From the NCBI GenBank assembly GCA_025936075.1, contig JAICUC010000007.1, positions 1-32,897 on the forward strand: a stretch of DNA of 32,897 nucleotides. Direction: 5' to 3'. Below are positions 21,845 to 31,166 of this stretch, piece by piece. Under the pieces are notes generated by a model. It searched no databases, was not told the origin of the DNA, and saw nothing but the letters and a program-made list of their open reading frames with translations. A program made the position numbers and the translations under genes. This DNA comes from Nitrospira sp. Its GTDB lineage: Bacteria > Nitrospirota > Nitrospiria > Nitrospirales > Nitrospiraceae. Numbering within the stretch: position 1 is the stretch's first letter; each line of letters opens with the position of its first letter.

Positions 21845-21983
21845 GACCCATAAGGATGTGTTCATGGTCATTAGTCATCGGTGACCAATGGCCGCTCAGA
21901 CCGACGTGTCGGCTTGACAATCGGAGAAACGCTGCAGTACAGACATGTGGTTAGACAGTCAACTGTTCAGAGGAGAGGGAGCA

Positions 21984-22571
21984 ATGAAATTTCTTGAAGA
22001 TCCGATGCAGACGATGTGGGCGGGATTTGGCCTCACCGTCGTATTGATAATAATATATCTTGGGCTAACCGGCATCGGGGCCGGTGAAGCCGAATGGGCC
22101 TCCATGATCCTTCGCTGGGTACATTTCCTGGCCGGGATCACATGGATCGGGCTTTTGTATTTCTTCAATCTGATCAATGCCTCCTTCTTGAAAAGCCTGG
22201 ATGGTCCTACCAAGAATATCGTGATTCCAAAGCTCATGCCGGCCGCCCTCAATTGGTTCCGGCACGGAGCGACTGTGACCGTACTGGCGGGGGTGTTATT
22301 GTATGGCCATATGTATCACAAAGGCGGAACAGGAGCGGTGGCTTTGGCAATCGGTGGGTTGCTCGGGATCATCATGATGGGCAACGTCCATGGGATTATC
22401 TGGCCGAACCAGAAGAAAATTATCGCCGCAGTGACCGCGGCAGCACAGGGCACCCCTGCACCGCCGGAGATGGCTCAATGGGGGCGGACGGCATTACTGG
22501 CTTCTCGTGTGAATTTCCTGCTTTCGATTCCCATGTTGTTTTTCATGGGAGCGGGTAGCCATCTTAGATAG
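21984..22571 (+). CDS. PuuD-like (urate hydroxylase PuuD N-terminal membrane domain family) membrane protein
   Basis: Several hydrophobic segments with conserved-looking His positions (ILRWVHFLAGITWIGLLYFFNLINASFLKSLD, NWFRHGATVTVLAGVLLYGHMY, GNVHGIIWPNQKKII). ATG at 21984 has SD GAGAGGGAG; track ORF begins at 21945. Confidence 0.65.
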   Translation: MKFLEDPMQTMWAGFGLTVVLIIIYLGLTGIGAGEAEWASMILRWVHFLAGITWIGLLYFFNLINASFLKSLDGPTKNIVIPKLMPAALNWFRHGATVTVLAGVLLYGHMYHKGGTGAVALAIGGLLGIIMMGNVHGIIWPNQKKIIAAVTAAAQGTPAPPEMAQWGRTALLASRVNFLLSIPMLFFMGAGSHLR

Positions 22572-22587
22572 AACCTGTACCTTTCGT

Positions 22588-22620
22588 GGCCGGTGGGGAT
22601 AAATCCCACCGGCCGGGTTT
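22588..22620 (+). terminator. Rho-independent terminator
   Basis: GGCCGGTGGG (22588-22597) / CCCACCGGCC (22605-22614), perfect 10-bp stem, followed by GGGTTTT. Confidence 0.85.
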
Positions 22621-22733
22621 TACATTGTGGCCTTATTTATCCTACCCTCTATACCCAACTTCAAGTAGGTCCCTAGCCCTAACTGATTGAGATTCAGGCC
22701 CATTTAGCTTCGGTTGCCTTGACGGAAGAAGCT

Positions 22734-24089
22734 ATGGAGCCGTATAGTACGACCTCTACATTGAGAACGCAGGATCGGCTTGATATGTGTACAGCTGCAG
22801 AACCACGCCTTGTCCAACAGACGGAAGGTGCCCCTTGGGAGATTGAGGGCTATCTCAAGGTCGGTGGCTATGAAGCCTGGAAGCGTTGTGTGAAAGAGCT
22901 GAAGGCCACTCAAGTGATTGATGAACTGAAGAAATCTGGTCTGAGAGGACGGGGGGGAGCGGGGTTTCCAACAGGAATCAAATGGGACAAGGTCCTGAAC
23001 CACCGGGTGAAAGAGCGCTATTTTGTCTGTAACGCCGGGGAACATGAACCGGGAACGTTTAAAGATCGTCATCTGTTGAAAACGTTGCCTCATCAATTGA
23101 TCGAAGGCTGTCTCATCGCTTCCCATACGGTACAGGCGAAAGCCTCCTTCATCTATGTGAATCATGAGTACCATGAAGAGCGGCAAAATCTTAGGAAAGC
23201 CTTGGCTCAAGCAAGAGAACGGGGACTGCTCGGTAAAAATGTGTTAGGAAGCGGCTTCGATATAGAATTGGAAGTGTTTGAAGGCCATGGAAGCTATGTA
23301 GCCGGCGAAGAAACCGCTATGCTTGAGTCGATGCAGGGCCGTCCAGCGATGCCGCGGCAGAAACCGCCGTTTTACCCGACCGATTTCGGTCTCTATGGCA
23401 AACCGACTTTGGTCAATAACGTTGAGACGCTGTGCAACATTCCTCGGATTCTGCATAAAGGCGCAGGATGGTTTCTCCAGACGGGGACGGAAAAGTGTCC
23501 AGGCACGATGATGTTCTCGCTGAGTGGAGCGATCAATCGGCCTGGTGTGTACGAGATGCCGATGGGCGTGACGATTCGAGATCTCATCGAGCAATGCGGC
23601 GGTGGAGTGCCCAACGGTCGTAAGATCAAAGCGGTCTTTCCGGGTGGTCCGGCATTTTCAATGGTGACGGCGGATCAACTCGATCTTCCCATGGACTTCG
23701 ATTCGTTGAAAAAGGCCGGCACGGGGCTAGGGTCGGCCGGGGTCATCGTTGTCGATGATGCGACCTGCATGGTGGCCAAGACGCTACAGTTTTCCAATTT
23801 TTTCAAGAACGAGAGTTGCGGGCAGTGTCCACCATGTCGAATGGGGACCATCAATTTAGCCGCGCTGATGACCAAAATTGAATCGGGGCAGGGTACTCAA
23901 AAAGACTTGGACAGCCTGCTCCAACTGTGCGGATTCGTCAAAGGGACGGGGTACTGCACCCTCGTGACCGGAGCCTCAGTATTGGTGCAAAGCAGTCTGA
24001 AGCTGTTCCGCCACGAATATGAAGATCATATTCGGCTGCAGGGGTGTCCCTATCAGGAAGCACCGGCAGGGGTTGTTGCTCATTCATAG
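22734..24089 (+). CDS. NuoF/HoxF-like NADH dehydrogenase flavoprotein
   Basis: LRGRGGAGFPTGIKWDKV, CNAGEHEPGTFKDRHLL, GHGSYVAGEETAMLESMQGRPAMPRQKPPFYPTDFGLYGKPTLVNNVETLCNIP, ESCGQCPPCRMGT. Start is TTG 22719 (track) or ATG 22734. Confidence 0.93.
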   Translation: MEPYSTTSTLRTQDRLDMCTAAEPRLVQQTEGAPWEIEGYLKVGGYEAWKRCVKELKATQVIDELKKSGLRGRGGAGFPTGIKWDKVLNHRVKERYFVCNAGEHEPGTFKDRHLLKTLPHQLIEGCLIASHTVQAKASFIYVNHEYHEERQNLRKALAQARERGLLGKNVLGSGFDIELEVFEGHGSYVAGEETAMLESMQGRPAMPRQKPPFYPTDFGLYGKPTLVNNVETLCNIPRILHKGAGWFLQTGTEKCPGTMMFSLSGAINRPGVYEMPMGVTIRDLIEQCGGGVPNGRKIKAVFPGGPAFSMVTADQLDLPMDFDSLKKAGTGLGSAGVIVVDDATCMVAKTLQFSNFFKNESCGQCPPCRMGTINLAALMTKIESGQGTQKDLDSLLQLCGFVKGTGYCTLVTGASVLVQSSLKLFRHEYEDHIRLQGCPYQEAPAGVVAHS

Positions 24090-24097
24090 GAGGAGCC

Positions 24098-24433
24098 ATG
24101 CCGCGGGTGACTTTTCTTCATTCGGACGGACGAAGCGGAGAAGTGGAAGAGAACATTTCCCTTCTCGATGCTGCAAAAGAAGTAGGGTTCCGGTTGAACC
24201 ACGACTGTGGAGGAAACGCCTCTTGCACGACCTGCCGAGTGGAGGTCCAGATGGGGCATGAGCACCTCTCGGAGGTTGATTTCGACGAGCAAGACTTGCT
24301 GGATCGAGAAGCATTGACGGAGCCATGGCATCGTCTGGCCTGTCAGGCACGTGTCTTGGGGGATGTCGTGGTGCGCGTGCCGGAAGCCAAATGGGAGAAT
24401 CCAACAACAGCGACCACAGAAGCATGGGGTTGA
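24098..24433 (+). CDS. 2Fe-2S ferredoxin
   Basis: AGGAGG SD, ATG at 24098: MPRVTFLHSDGRSGEVEENISLLDAAKEVGFRLNHDCGGNASCTTCRVEVQMG...RLACQARV; plant/adrenodoxin-type Cys spacing. Confidence 0.9.
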   Translation: MPRVTFLHSDGRSGEVEENISLLDAAKEVGFRLNHDCGGNASCTTCRVEVQMGHEHLSEVDFDEQDLLDREALTEPWHRLACQARVLGDVVVRVPEAKWENPTTATTEAWG

Positions 24434-24512
24434 TATTCGAGAGAGAGGTGTTAGACTAACGTTCTAGCCCGTTGATGCGGGTTGGATTGATCTATAGAGG
24501 AGGAAGAAGACG

Positions 24513-24833
24513 ATGGTTACTATCACGCCGGTGGCGGAGCAGAAAATCAAGGAATTGATGGCCGAGGAAAAAGATGTCGTCGGGTTGCGCGTGTATGTCC
24601 GCGGCGGCGGGTGCCATGGCTACCAATACGGGATGGCCTTTGAATCCAAAATGGCCGAAGATGATACCATCATCGAAAAGGGTGATGTGAAGCTCATCAT
24701 GGATTCTCAGAGCGCGCCGTTGCTTCAAGGTGCGGAAGTCGACTACGTCGACAGTGTGCAAGGCTCCGGCTTTTCGATTAAGAATCCTCAGGCCAAGACT
24801 ACGTGCGGTTGCGGCAGTTCGTTCAGCGCTTAA
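24513..24833 (+). CDS. erpA: A-type iron-sulfur carrier (IscA/ErpA/HesB family)
   Basis: 106 aa; VTITPVAEQKIKELMAEE, GLRVYVRGGGCHGYQYGMAFE, C-terminal TTCGCGSSFSA. Confidence 0.9.
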   Translation: MVTITPVAEQKIKELMAEEKDVVGLRVYVRGGGCHGYQYGMAFESKMAEDDTIIEKGDVKLIMDSQSAPLLQGAEVDYVDSVQGSGFSIKNPQAKTTCGCGSSFSA

Positions 24834-24941
24834 TCGCCGATACGGATCGCCGTACGAAAGCTGATGAAGGACCTCCACGCCGGGACCGCTTGCCTCGGAG
24901 CGGTCTCGGGTTTGATTCCACTGCTAGAGACACACCATTGA

Positions 24942-25346
24942 ATGTCACAGGTCTATGTGACAAGGCGCTATCGGTTTTGCGCCGCACACCGGCTTCACAC
25001 GGATCAACTGTCGCCCGAAGAAAACTGGGCGGTGTTCGGAAAATGTAATAATCCGAACGGGCATGGGCATAACTATGTCGTGCTGGTCACTGTAAAGAGC
25101 GGAGGAAGGGAAGAGGCTTGTGACCTCAGTCGCCTCGACGAGTTGGTCAACGAGAGGATTATTGAGCGGTTCGATCATCGTGATCTCAATAGCGACCCGG
25201 CGCTGGCGGGACTCACGACCACCGGGGAGAACATCGTCAAATTGATCTGGGACATTTTGGAGCCCCAATTGCCGATGCGGCGTCTGCACAAGGTAGGTGT
25301 CATCGAGACGAGAGACAACTACTTCGAATATGGAGGCGTCGCGTGA
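24942..25346 (+). CDS. 6-pyruvoyl-tetrahydropterin synthase family protein (Cx5HGH motif)
   Basis: 134 aa; [64 protein letters not shown]. Confidence 0.92.
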   Translation: MSQVYVTRRYRFCAAHRLHTDQLSPEENWAVFGKCNNPNGHGHNYVVLVTVKSGGREEACDLSRLDELVNERIIERFDHRDLNSDPALAGLTTTGENIVKLIWDILEPQLPMRRLHKVGVIETRDNYFEYGGVA

Positions 25347-26011
25347 AACGACGAGGGAACGCAGTGAGGAAGCCACAGACGAGAGAGAAAAAACGAGAAC
25401 TCATTGAGGATACCAGCGGGGCTGGGAAGCCGGCGGACTTACCGGTGCTCCAGTCGCTGGTTACCGAAATGCTGGTCGCCCTGGGGGAAAGACCGGGTCG
25501 CAACGGCTTGCTCAAAACGCCCGAGCGCGTGGCCAAAGCCCTGGCGTTTATGACGCAAGGCTATCAGCGTGATATCGACCATCTGTTGAACGGCGCGCTG
25601 TTTCCGATCGAATACGACGAGATGGTCATCGTCAAAGACATTGATTTCTTCAGTATGTGTGAGCACCATCTCCTCCCGTTTTTCGGCAGAGTCCATGTCG
25701 GCTATTTGCCGAACAAGAAAGTCGTCGGCCTCAGCAAGATCCCGCGGATCGTCGACACATTTTCGAGGCGACTACAAGTACAGGAACGGTTGACGGTGCA
25801 AATCGCCGAAACGCTGAGCAGCAAGTTGAACGCGCACGGCGTCGGAGTCGTCGTCGAAGCGCGACATCTTTGCATGATGATGCGCGGAGTGGAAAAACAG
25901 AATACGGTCGCCGTCACCAGTTCCATGTTGGGAGCATTTCGCAGCCAATCGCAGACTCGCCTGGAATTTTTAAAATTGATCCGACACGGCAGTGTCGGCG
26001 ACCCGGATTGA
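25343..26011 (+). CDS. folE: GTP cyclohydrolase I
   Basis: 222 aa; [97 protein letters not shown] start overlaps the PTPS stop. Confidence 0.96.
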   Translation: MKRRGNAVRKPQTREKKRELIEDTSGAGKPADLPVLQSLVTEMLVALGERPGRNGLLKTPERVAKALAFMTQGYQRDIDHLLNGALFPIEYDEMVIVKDIDFFSMCEHHLLPFFGRVHVGYLPNKKVVGLSKIPRIVDTFSRRLQVQERLTVQIAETLSSKLNAHGVGVVVEARHLCMMMRGVEKQNTVAVTSSMLGAFRSQSQTRLEFLKLIRHGSVGDPD

Positions 26012-26039
26012 GTCCAGACAATCGTGCTCTCGATTCCGC

Positions 26040-26867
26040 TTATCCCGTGATATTCGCAACAAAAGAACGGACGGTTTCGTTGAACAGGTCGGGCCGTTCC
26101 AGATTCGAGAGATGGGCGGCTCCTGGAATAATGGCCAAGTGGGCGTTGGGAATCCGGTGTGCCATAAGCGTGGCGTCGGAAGGTGGGGTGGGAAGATCCA
26201 GTTCACCGACGATAATTTGAGCAGGACAGGTTATCCGTCTTAGGAGCGGGATGGAATCGGGCCTCTCCGCCATTGCCATTAAGTCCCCCGCTATGCCGCT
26301 GACTTGATTGCCCTCGATCATCGTACGCACGTGTTGAACCAGCTCCGGTCTCGTTTGGATCGTTGCGGGACTTAACAGCTTGGGAATCATCATGTCGGCG
26401 ATCGCCCGCGCCCCTTGTTTATACGCAATCTGAGCCATCTCAAACCGCACCTGTTTCCCCTCGTCGGTATCGGCCTGGGCTCTCGTGTCGGCCAAGACCA
26501 TACCTTTCACACGGTCGGCAAACTTTCGATGGAACGCGAACAGAATATACCCTCCCATGGAAAGTCCGACGAAGACCGCTTGCCGGATCGACAAGTAATC
26601 AAGCAGACCATGGACGTCATCGGCTGCTTGATCGAGAGAATAGTGCCAGAGCGGCGCATCGGATTCGCCATGTCCACGCAGATCGATCGTAATCACTCGG
26701 AACTGTGACGAAAGCGCGTCCTCCTGCTTTGCCCACATCGTTCGATTGAGCGGGAAGGCATGGAGAAAGACAATGGGAAAACCGGTTCCCCGATCGTTGA
26801 ACGCGAGAGTCATGCCATTGATCTTGGTTTGCACCGTCTCCTCCGGAGGCTGCGGTTTTCGTATCAT
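26040..26867 (-). CDS. Alpha/beta hydrolase
   Basis: 275 aa; GTGFPIVFLHAFPLNRTMW, DLRGHGESD, nucleophile elbow VGLSMGGYI, IIPGAAHLSNLERP. Confidence 0.88.
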   Translation of the reverse strand: MIRKPQPPEETVQTKINGMTLAFNDRGTGFPIVFLHAFPLNRTMWAKQEDALSSQFRVITIDLRGHGESDAPLWHYSLDQAADDVHGLLDYLSIRQAVFVGLSMGGYILFAFHRKFADRVKGMVLADTRAQADTDEGKQVRFEMAQIAYKQGARAIADMMIPKLLSPATIQTRPELVQHVRTMIEGNQVSGIAGDLMAMAERPDSIPLLRRITCPAQIIVGELDLPTPPSDATLMAHRIPNAHLAIIPGAAHLSNLERPDLFNETVRSFVANITG

Positions 26868-26946
26868 TGGCTGTCTGCACGGTCAAGAGGCGATTTGCGA
26901 TCATGCCAAGGGGCGTATACAATTCCCGCTATCCTGAAGGAGTGAG

Positions 26947-28245
26947 ATGACTCGCTTTCATGATCAGGCCCCTAATCTGTTCACCTCATCCGAAAGCTTC
27001 CAAGATACGGTCGAGGGCCCGCTTGCCGAGCGGATGAGGCCGCGTGAGTTTGTCGATTTCGTCGGGCAAGAGGAGCTTGTCGGTCCGGATTGTCCCTTGC
27101 GAAGAGCGATTGAAGCCGACCGGCTTTCTTCCGTCATTTTTTGGGGACCTCCCGGGTCGGGGAAGACGACCCTGGCCCATCTCATTGCCCGACATACCAA
27201 GGCCCAGTTTGTTCCCTTTTCGGCCGTGACAAGCGGCGTGCCGGAATTGCGCATGCTCATCAAAGCAGCCGAGCAACGGCGGGCGAGTAACGGTCAGCGG
27301 ACGATTCTCTTTGTGGACGAGATCCATCGCTTCAACAAGGCGCAGCAAGATGCCTTTCTCCCTCATGTTGAACGAGGCACAATTATTCTGGTCGGTGCGA
27401 CTACCGAGAATCCTTCTTTTGAAGTCATCAGCCCGCTGCTGTCGAGGTCGTTGGTTGTTGTCCTCAAGCCGCTTACCGAGGAGGCGTTGGGTCGGATCCT
27501 TGATCGCGCGCTGACCGATGTCGAACAAGGACTGGGAAAATGGCAGGCGCGCTTCTTACCGGACGCTCGGCAAGGACTGGTCTCCTTCGGTAATGGTGAT
27601 GCGCGGGCGCTGCTCACATCGCTGGAATTTGTGGTGATGCAAGCGCCGGCTGGGGCCGATGGTGCGCGTGTAATAGATGGAGCGATGTTGCAAGCAGCGC
27701 TGGGCAAGAAGGTGCTCCGGTACGACAAGAGAGGCGAGGAACACTACAATGTCATCTCGGCCTACATCAAAAGCCTTCGTGATTCTGATGCGAACGGGGC
27801 GCTCTACTGGTTGGCTCGGATGCTGGATGCCGGCGAAGATCCGAAATTTATCGCCAGACGGATGGTCATTTTCGCGTCTGAAGATATCGGCAATGCCGAT
27901 CCGTCAGCCCTTCTCGTGGCCACCTCCGTGGCACAAGCCGTCCAGTTCGTAGGACTCCCGGAGGCGCAGATCAATTTGGCTCAAGGCACTACCTATCTGG
28001 CATCACGACCTAAAGACAACGCGTCCTACGTCGGTCTCATGGAAGCACTGAAAGACGCGAAAATTCATGGCAATCTAGCTGTTCCGCTCCATCTCCGAAA
28101 TGCCGTGACTTCTCTGATGAAGGACCTCGGGTATGGAACCGATTATCGCTATGCCCATGACGATCCAGCGGCACGAACCGAACAAACCCACCTTCCGGCG
28201 GCACTGAAAGATCGACGGTATTACCGTCCCAAGCCGCTGGAATAG
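26947..28245 (+). CDS. rarA: Replication-associated recombination protein A (AAA+ ATPase)
   Basis: 432 aa; LAERMRPREFVDFVGQEELVG, IFWGPPGSGKTTLAHLIA, LFVDEIHRFNKAQQDAFLPHVE, VGATTENPSFEV, YWLARMLDAGEDPKFIARRMVIFASEDIGNADP. Confidence 0.95.
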   Translation: MTRFHDQAPNLFTSSESFQDTVEGPLAERMRPREFVDFVGQEELVGPDCPLRRAIEADRLSSVIFWGPPGSGKTTLAHLIARHTKAQFVPFSAVTSGVPELRMLIKAAEQRRASNGQRTILFVDEIHRFNKAQQDAFLPHVERGTIILVGATTENPSFEVISPLLSRSLVVVLKPLTEEALGRILDRALTDVEQGLGKWQARFLPDARQGLVSFGNGDARALLTSLEFVVMQAPAGADGARVIDGAMLQAALGKKVLRYDKRGEEHYNVISAYIKSLRDSDANGALYWLARMLDAGEDPKFIARRMVIFASEDIGNADPSALLVATSVAQAVQFVGLPEAQINLAQGTTYLASRPKDNASYVGLMEALKDAKIHGNLAVPLHLRNAVTSLMKDLGYGTDYRYAHDDPAARTEQTHLPAALKDRRYYRPKPLE

Positions 28246-28295
28246 GGCCGATTATCCTAGTTTACATTCTTGTCTAATCGGTTATACTTAGAGCA

Positions 28296-28688
28296 ATGAA
28301 GCGAGGGGAAGGAAAACCGTCGGCCGGCATGATTGCACTGAGTGAGCGGAGGAAATTTGTCCGAGCCACTTTGGTCGGCTCCGCCTTGGTGTCGCCGAAG
28401 AGCGGGGGGCGGGCCTGTACAGCGGTCCTGGATAATGTGAACAAGATCGGGGCCGGACTTCACACCAAAGACCGCTTCCCATCAAACGAGAAAGTCACCG
28501 TCTCGCTCGCCTTCCTCGATTCCGATCGCGTCGAGCAACAGGAAAAGCTCGATGGGACCGTCGCCTGGGTCAAGCCCTGGGAAAAAAAAGGATTCTTGAT
28601 CGGGGTCGTCTGGGATGAATTGGTGACGAAAGAGAAGAACCGCTGGCTGTACTACTATCTGGAAGAGACCCTCAAAGCTTCTGTCTAA
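28296..28688 (+). CDS. PilZ domain-like protein
   Basis: 130 aa; SERRKFVRATLVGSALVSPK...VLDNVNKIGAGLHTKDRFPSNEKVTVSLAFLDS...VAWVKPWEKKGFLIGVVW follows the PilZ pattern (RR..xR...N.s..G). Confidence 0.65.
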   Translation: MKRGEGKPSAGMIALSERRKFVRATLVGSALVSPKSGGRACTAVLDNVNKIGAGLHTKDRFPSNEKVTVSLAFLDSDRVEQQEKLDGTVAWVKPWEKKGFLIGVVWDELVTKEKNRWLYYYLEETLKASV

Positions 28689-28754
28689 CGTCTTGCCCGC
28701 AACGCCGTCACAAGGTTCATCGACAACCACTGTACCCGCAGGGTGAGGAACTCG

Positions 28755-30602
28755 CTAGCTCATGGACACCAGCTGTTGCTTCACATTCTCTAGTTCTGCC
28801 GACAGCGATTCCCAGCGTGAGGTCAGTCGTTCGAGATCGTGCTTCCAGTCCTCCTGTTCTTGATGCAGGAGGTTCCAACGGTCGAACTCGGCGTAGAGTT
28901 GTGGATCCGCCAATTCCGCTTCGCGCGCCTTGATCTTGGTTTCAGCCTCGGTAATTTCTGCTTCGGCTCGGGACACCTGCTTTTCCAATCGTGCCTGAGT
29001 TTTAGTCAAGTCGCGCCGCTCCCCGCCTCGTCCTTTCGGCAGTACTTGCTGCTCCATCGCGCGGGTAGGTCCGGAGGAAGTGGATTGCGCGGCTGCATCG
29101 AGTTCCTCCCTCGTTTCCTTGATCGATTCGAACTCCTGGGCCTTCTTCCACAGGTAGTACTCATAATCACCGATGTAGTTTCGAGCTTGTCCCTCTTCGA
29201 TCTCAACGACCCGGGTGGCGATGCGCGCCAGAAACGTCGGGTCATGGGAAATGAAAATGATAGTCCCGGGGAATTCAGCCAATGCATCGGTGAGCACATC
29301 CACCGAGGATGGATCCAAATGGTTCGTCGGCTCGTCCAGAAGCAAGGTATTGGCGGGCTCGACCAACATGCGGGCTAAAGCAACCCGGTTCCGCTCACCG
29401 CCGCTCAAAGCCTTGATCGGTTTTTTCTGATCCTGACCGGAAAACAAGAAGGCGCCTGCGATCCCGCGCAGAAAATTCATTTCCGCATGCTTGGTGGCTT
29501 CTTCGAGCGATTCGAGAACCGAATGCTCGGGGTTCAAGGTTTCCGCCTGATGTTGGGCGAAGTAGTGCAAGCTTACCCCATGCCCCATAGTCCTGGTTCC
29601 CGTATCAAGAGGGAGAACACCGGCGAGCATCTTCAGAAGAGTGCTTTTCCCCGCTCCGTTTTCACCGACCAGCGCGATCCGCTGGCCACGTTCCACGGAA
29701 AAATCGAGGGTCTTGTAGACGACCTTTTCACCGTAGCGTTTACTCGCCCCGGCCAGGTCGAGTACCTGGCGGCCGCTGGCAGTAGGAAGGGGGAAACGGA
29801 ACTTGACTCGTTTTGGGTCTCGTTGGATTTCGATCCGCTTGACCTTGTCCAACTGCTTGAGACGCGATTGCACCTGGCTGGCTTTGTTCGCCTGGTACCG
29901 GAAGCGATCGACGAACTTCTGAACGCGGGCGATCTCTTTGGACTGTCGAGCCGCCGAGGCGTGGAGCTGCGCATCCTTTTCCGCTTTCAATTTGCGGAAG
30001 AGCGAATAGTTGCCCCGGTATTCCTCGATCTTGTGATGCCGCAGTTCCCAGATATGCGTGACCACGCGGTCCAGAAAGGCGGTATCGTGGCTGATGATCA
30101 GGAGCGTCATGCCGGATTGGAGTAGAAACTGTTCGAACCAACGCTGGGTCGGTTTATCCAAATGGTTGGTCGGCTCGTCGAGCATCAACACATCGGGGTT
30201 CGACAAGAGCAAATGCGCCAGCGCGACACGCATTCGATAGCCGCCGGATAGTTTCTCGACATGACGATCGAAATCGACTTCCGTAAACCCCAGCCCCATC
30301 AAAATACGCTTCGCTTCGTGCTCGGGGTACTCATCGCGATGGGCGGCATCGAGGACGGTCTTCCCGGTAATCGTCTCGAGCTCCTGTGGGAGGTAGCCGA
30401 TCCGAAGCCGAGGCCGTTTGCGGATCGATCCTTTGTCCGGCGACTCTTCACCCAGGACCATGCGGAAGAGAGTCGTTTTCCCGGCGCCGTTCGGCCCCAC
30501 CAATCCGACTCGTGAATTCGGACGAAGATGCGCGGATGCCTCAGTGAGCAGCACCTTCGTGGAATATTGCTTGCTGATCGATTCAATTTGAAGCATCGGC
30601 AC
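28755..30602 (-). CDS. ABC-F family ATPase
   Basis: 615 aa with two ATPase domains (GLVGPNGAGKTTLFRM, LSGGYRMRVALAHLLLSNPDVLMLDEPTNHLD; ALVGENGAGKSTLLKML, LSGGERNRVALARMLVEPANTLLLDEPTNHLD) and C-terminal coiled-coil. Confidence 0.95.
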   Translation of the reverse strand: MPMLQIESISKQYSTKVLLTEASAHLRPNSRVGLVGPNGAGKTTLFRMVLGEESPDKGSIRKRPRLRIGYLPQELETITGKTVLDAAHRDEYPEHEAKRILMGLGFTEVDFDRHVEKLSGGYRMRVALAHLLLSNPDVLMLDEPTNHLDKPTQRWFEQFLLQSGMTLLIISHDTAFLDRVVTHIWELRHHKIEEYRGNYSLFRKLKAEKDAQLHASAARQSKEIARVQKFVDRFRYQANKASQVQSRLKQLDKVKRIEIQRDPKRVKFRFPLPTASGRQVLDLAGASKRYGEKVVYKTLDFSVERGQRIALVGENGAGKSTLLKMLAGVLPLDTGTRTMGHGVSLHYFAQHQAETLNPEHSVLESLEEATKHAEMNFLRGIAGAFLFSGQDQKKPIKALSGGERNRVALARMLVEPANTLLLDEPTNHLDPSSVDVLTDALAEFPGTIIFISHDPTFLARIATRVVEIEEGQARNYIGDYEYYLWKKAQEFESIKETREELDAAAQSTSSGPTRAMEQQVLPKGRGGERRDLTKTQARLEKQVSRAEAEITEAETKIKAREAELADPQLYAEFDRWNLLHQEQEDWKHDLERLTSRWESLSAELENVKQQLVSMS

Positions 30603-30820
30603 AAACCTTTCGTGTGGAATCGGGCGACGACTGAGTCACCCATGAACTCGAATGAGCTGAACAGTCAGCGGGTCGGGAGGCGAGGCAGTTGAAGAAAATG
30701 GAACATTGTCGGTACGTGAAGAGCTAGCATGTGTAACGACCCAAAACACTGATGGTGGCTATCCGTCGGCTCAAGTACGAAAAATCTCAAAATAGCCGAC
30801 GGGACGCACGAAGTGCGGTT

Positions 30821-30896
30821 TGGTGGAGCTGGCCGGGATTGAACCGGCGACCTCGTGAATGCCATTCACGCGCGCTCCCAACTGCGCCACAGCCCC
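30821..30896 (-). tRNA. tRNA-Ala(GGC), CCA encoded
   Basis: GGGGCTGTGGCGCAGTTGGGAGCGCGCGTGAATGGCATTCACGAGGTCGCCGGTTCGAATCCCGGCCAGCTCCACCA; acceptor GGGGCTG/CAGCTCC with G3:U70, anticodon stem CGTGA/TCACG, loop ATGGCAT (GGC). Confidence 0.96.
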
Positions 30897-31059
30897 ACTC
30901 TGGGAGATTCAGAGATCAGAATTAATATGTAAAATTGCGACGTTGAAACAACGTGGCATGCTAACACGCAGTATAGAGCCAGTCAACCGACCAATCGCCG
31001 CCTCATCGTGCGAGGAACCCGAGCAAACGCTTTGGATGCAAAATATCACAACGATCACC

Positions 31060-31088
31060 TTGACAAAAGAATTGACCGCACCTACCAT
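31060..31088 (+). promoter_or_regulatory. Putative sigma70 promoter upstream of purA
   Basis: TTGACA - 17 nt - TACCAT; perfect -35 and 4/6 -10. Confidence 0.5.
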
Positions 31089-31098
31089 GATGCCCCTT

Positions 31099-31133
31099 GG
31101 TTCTGATCTCCCATCGGGTCAGAGCCATTTTTT
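31099..31133 (+). terminator. Terminator/attenuator-like hairpin in the purA leader
   Basis: GGTTCTGA (31099-31106) / TCAGAGCC (31119-31126), 8-bp stem with one G-U, followed by ATTTTTT; 33 nt before the purA ATG. Confidence 0.45.
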
Positions 31134-31166
31134 CGCTCCGACGCCGGCTGTGGATATCTTCAACTT

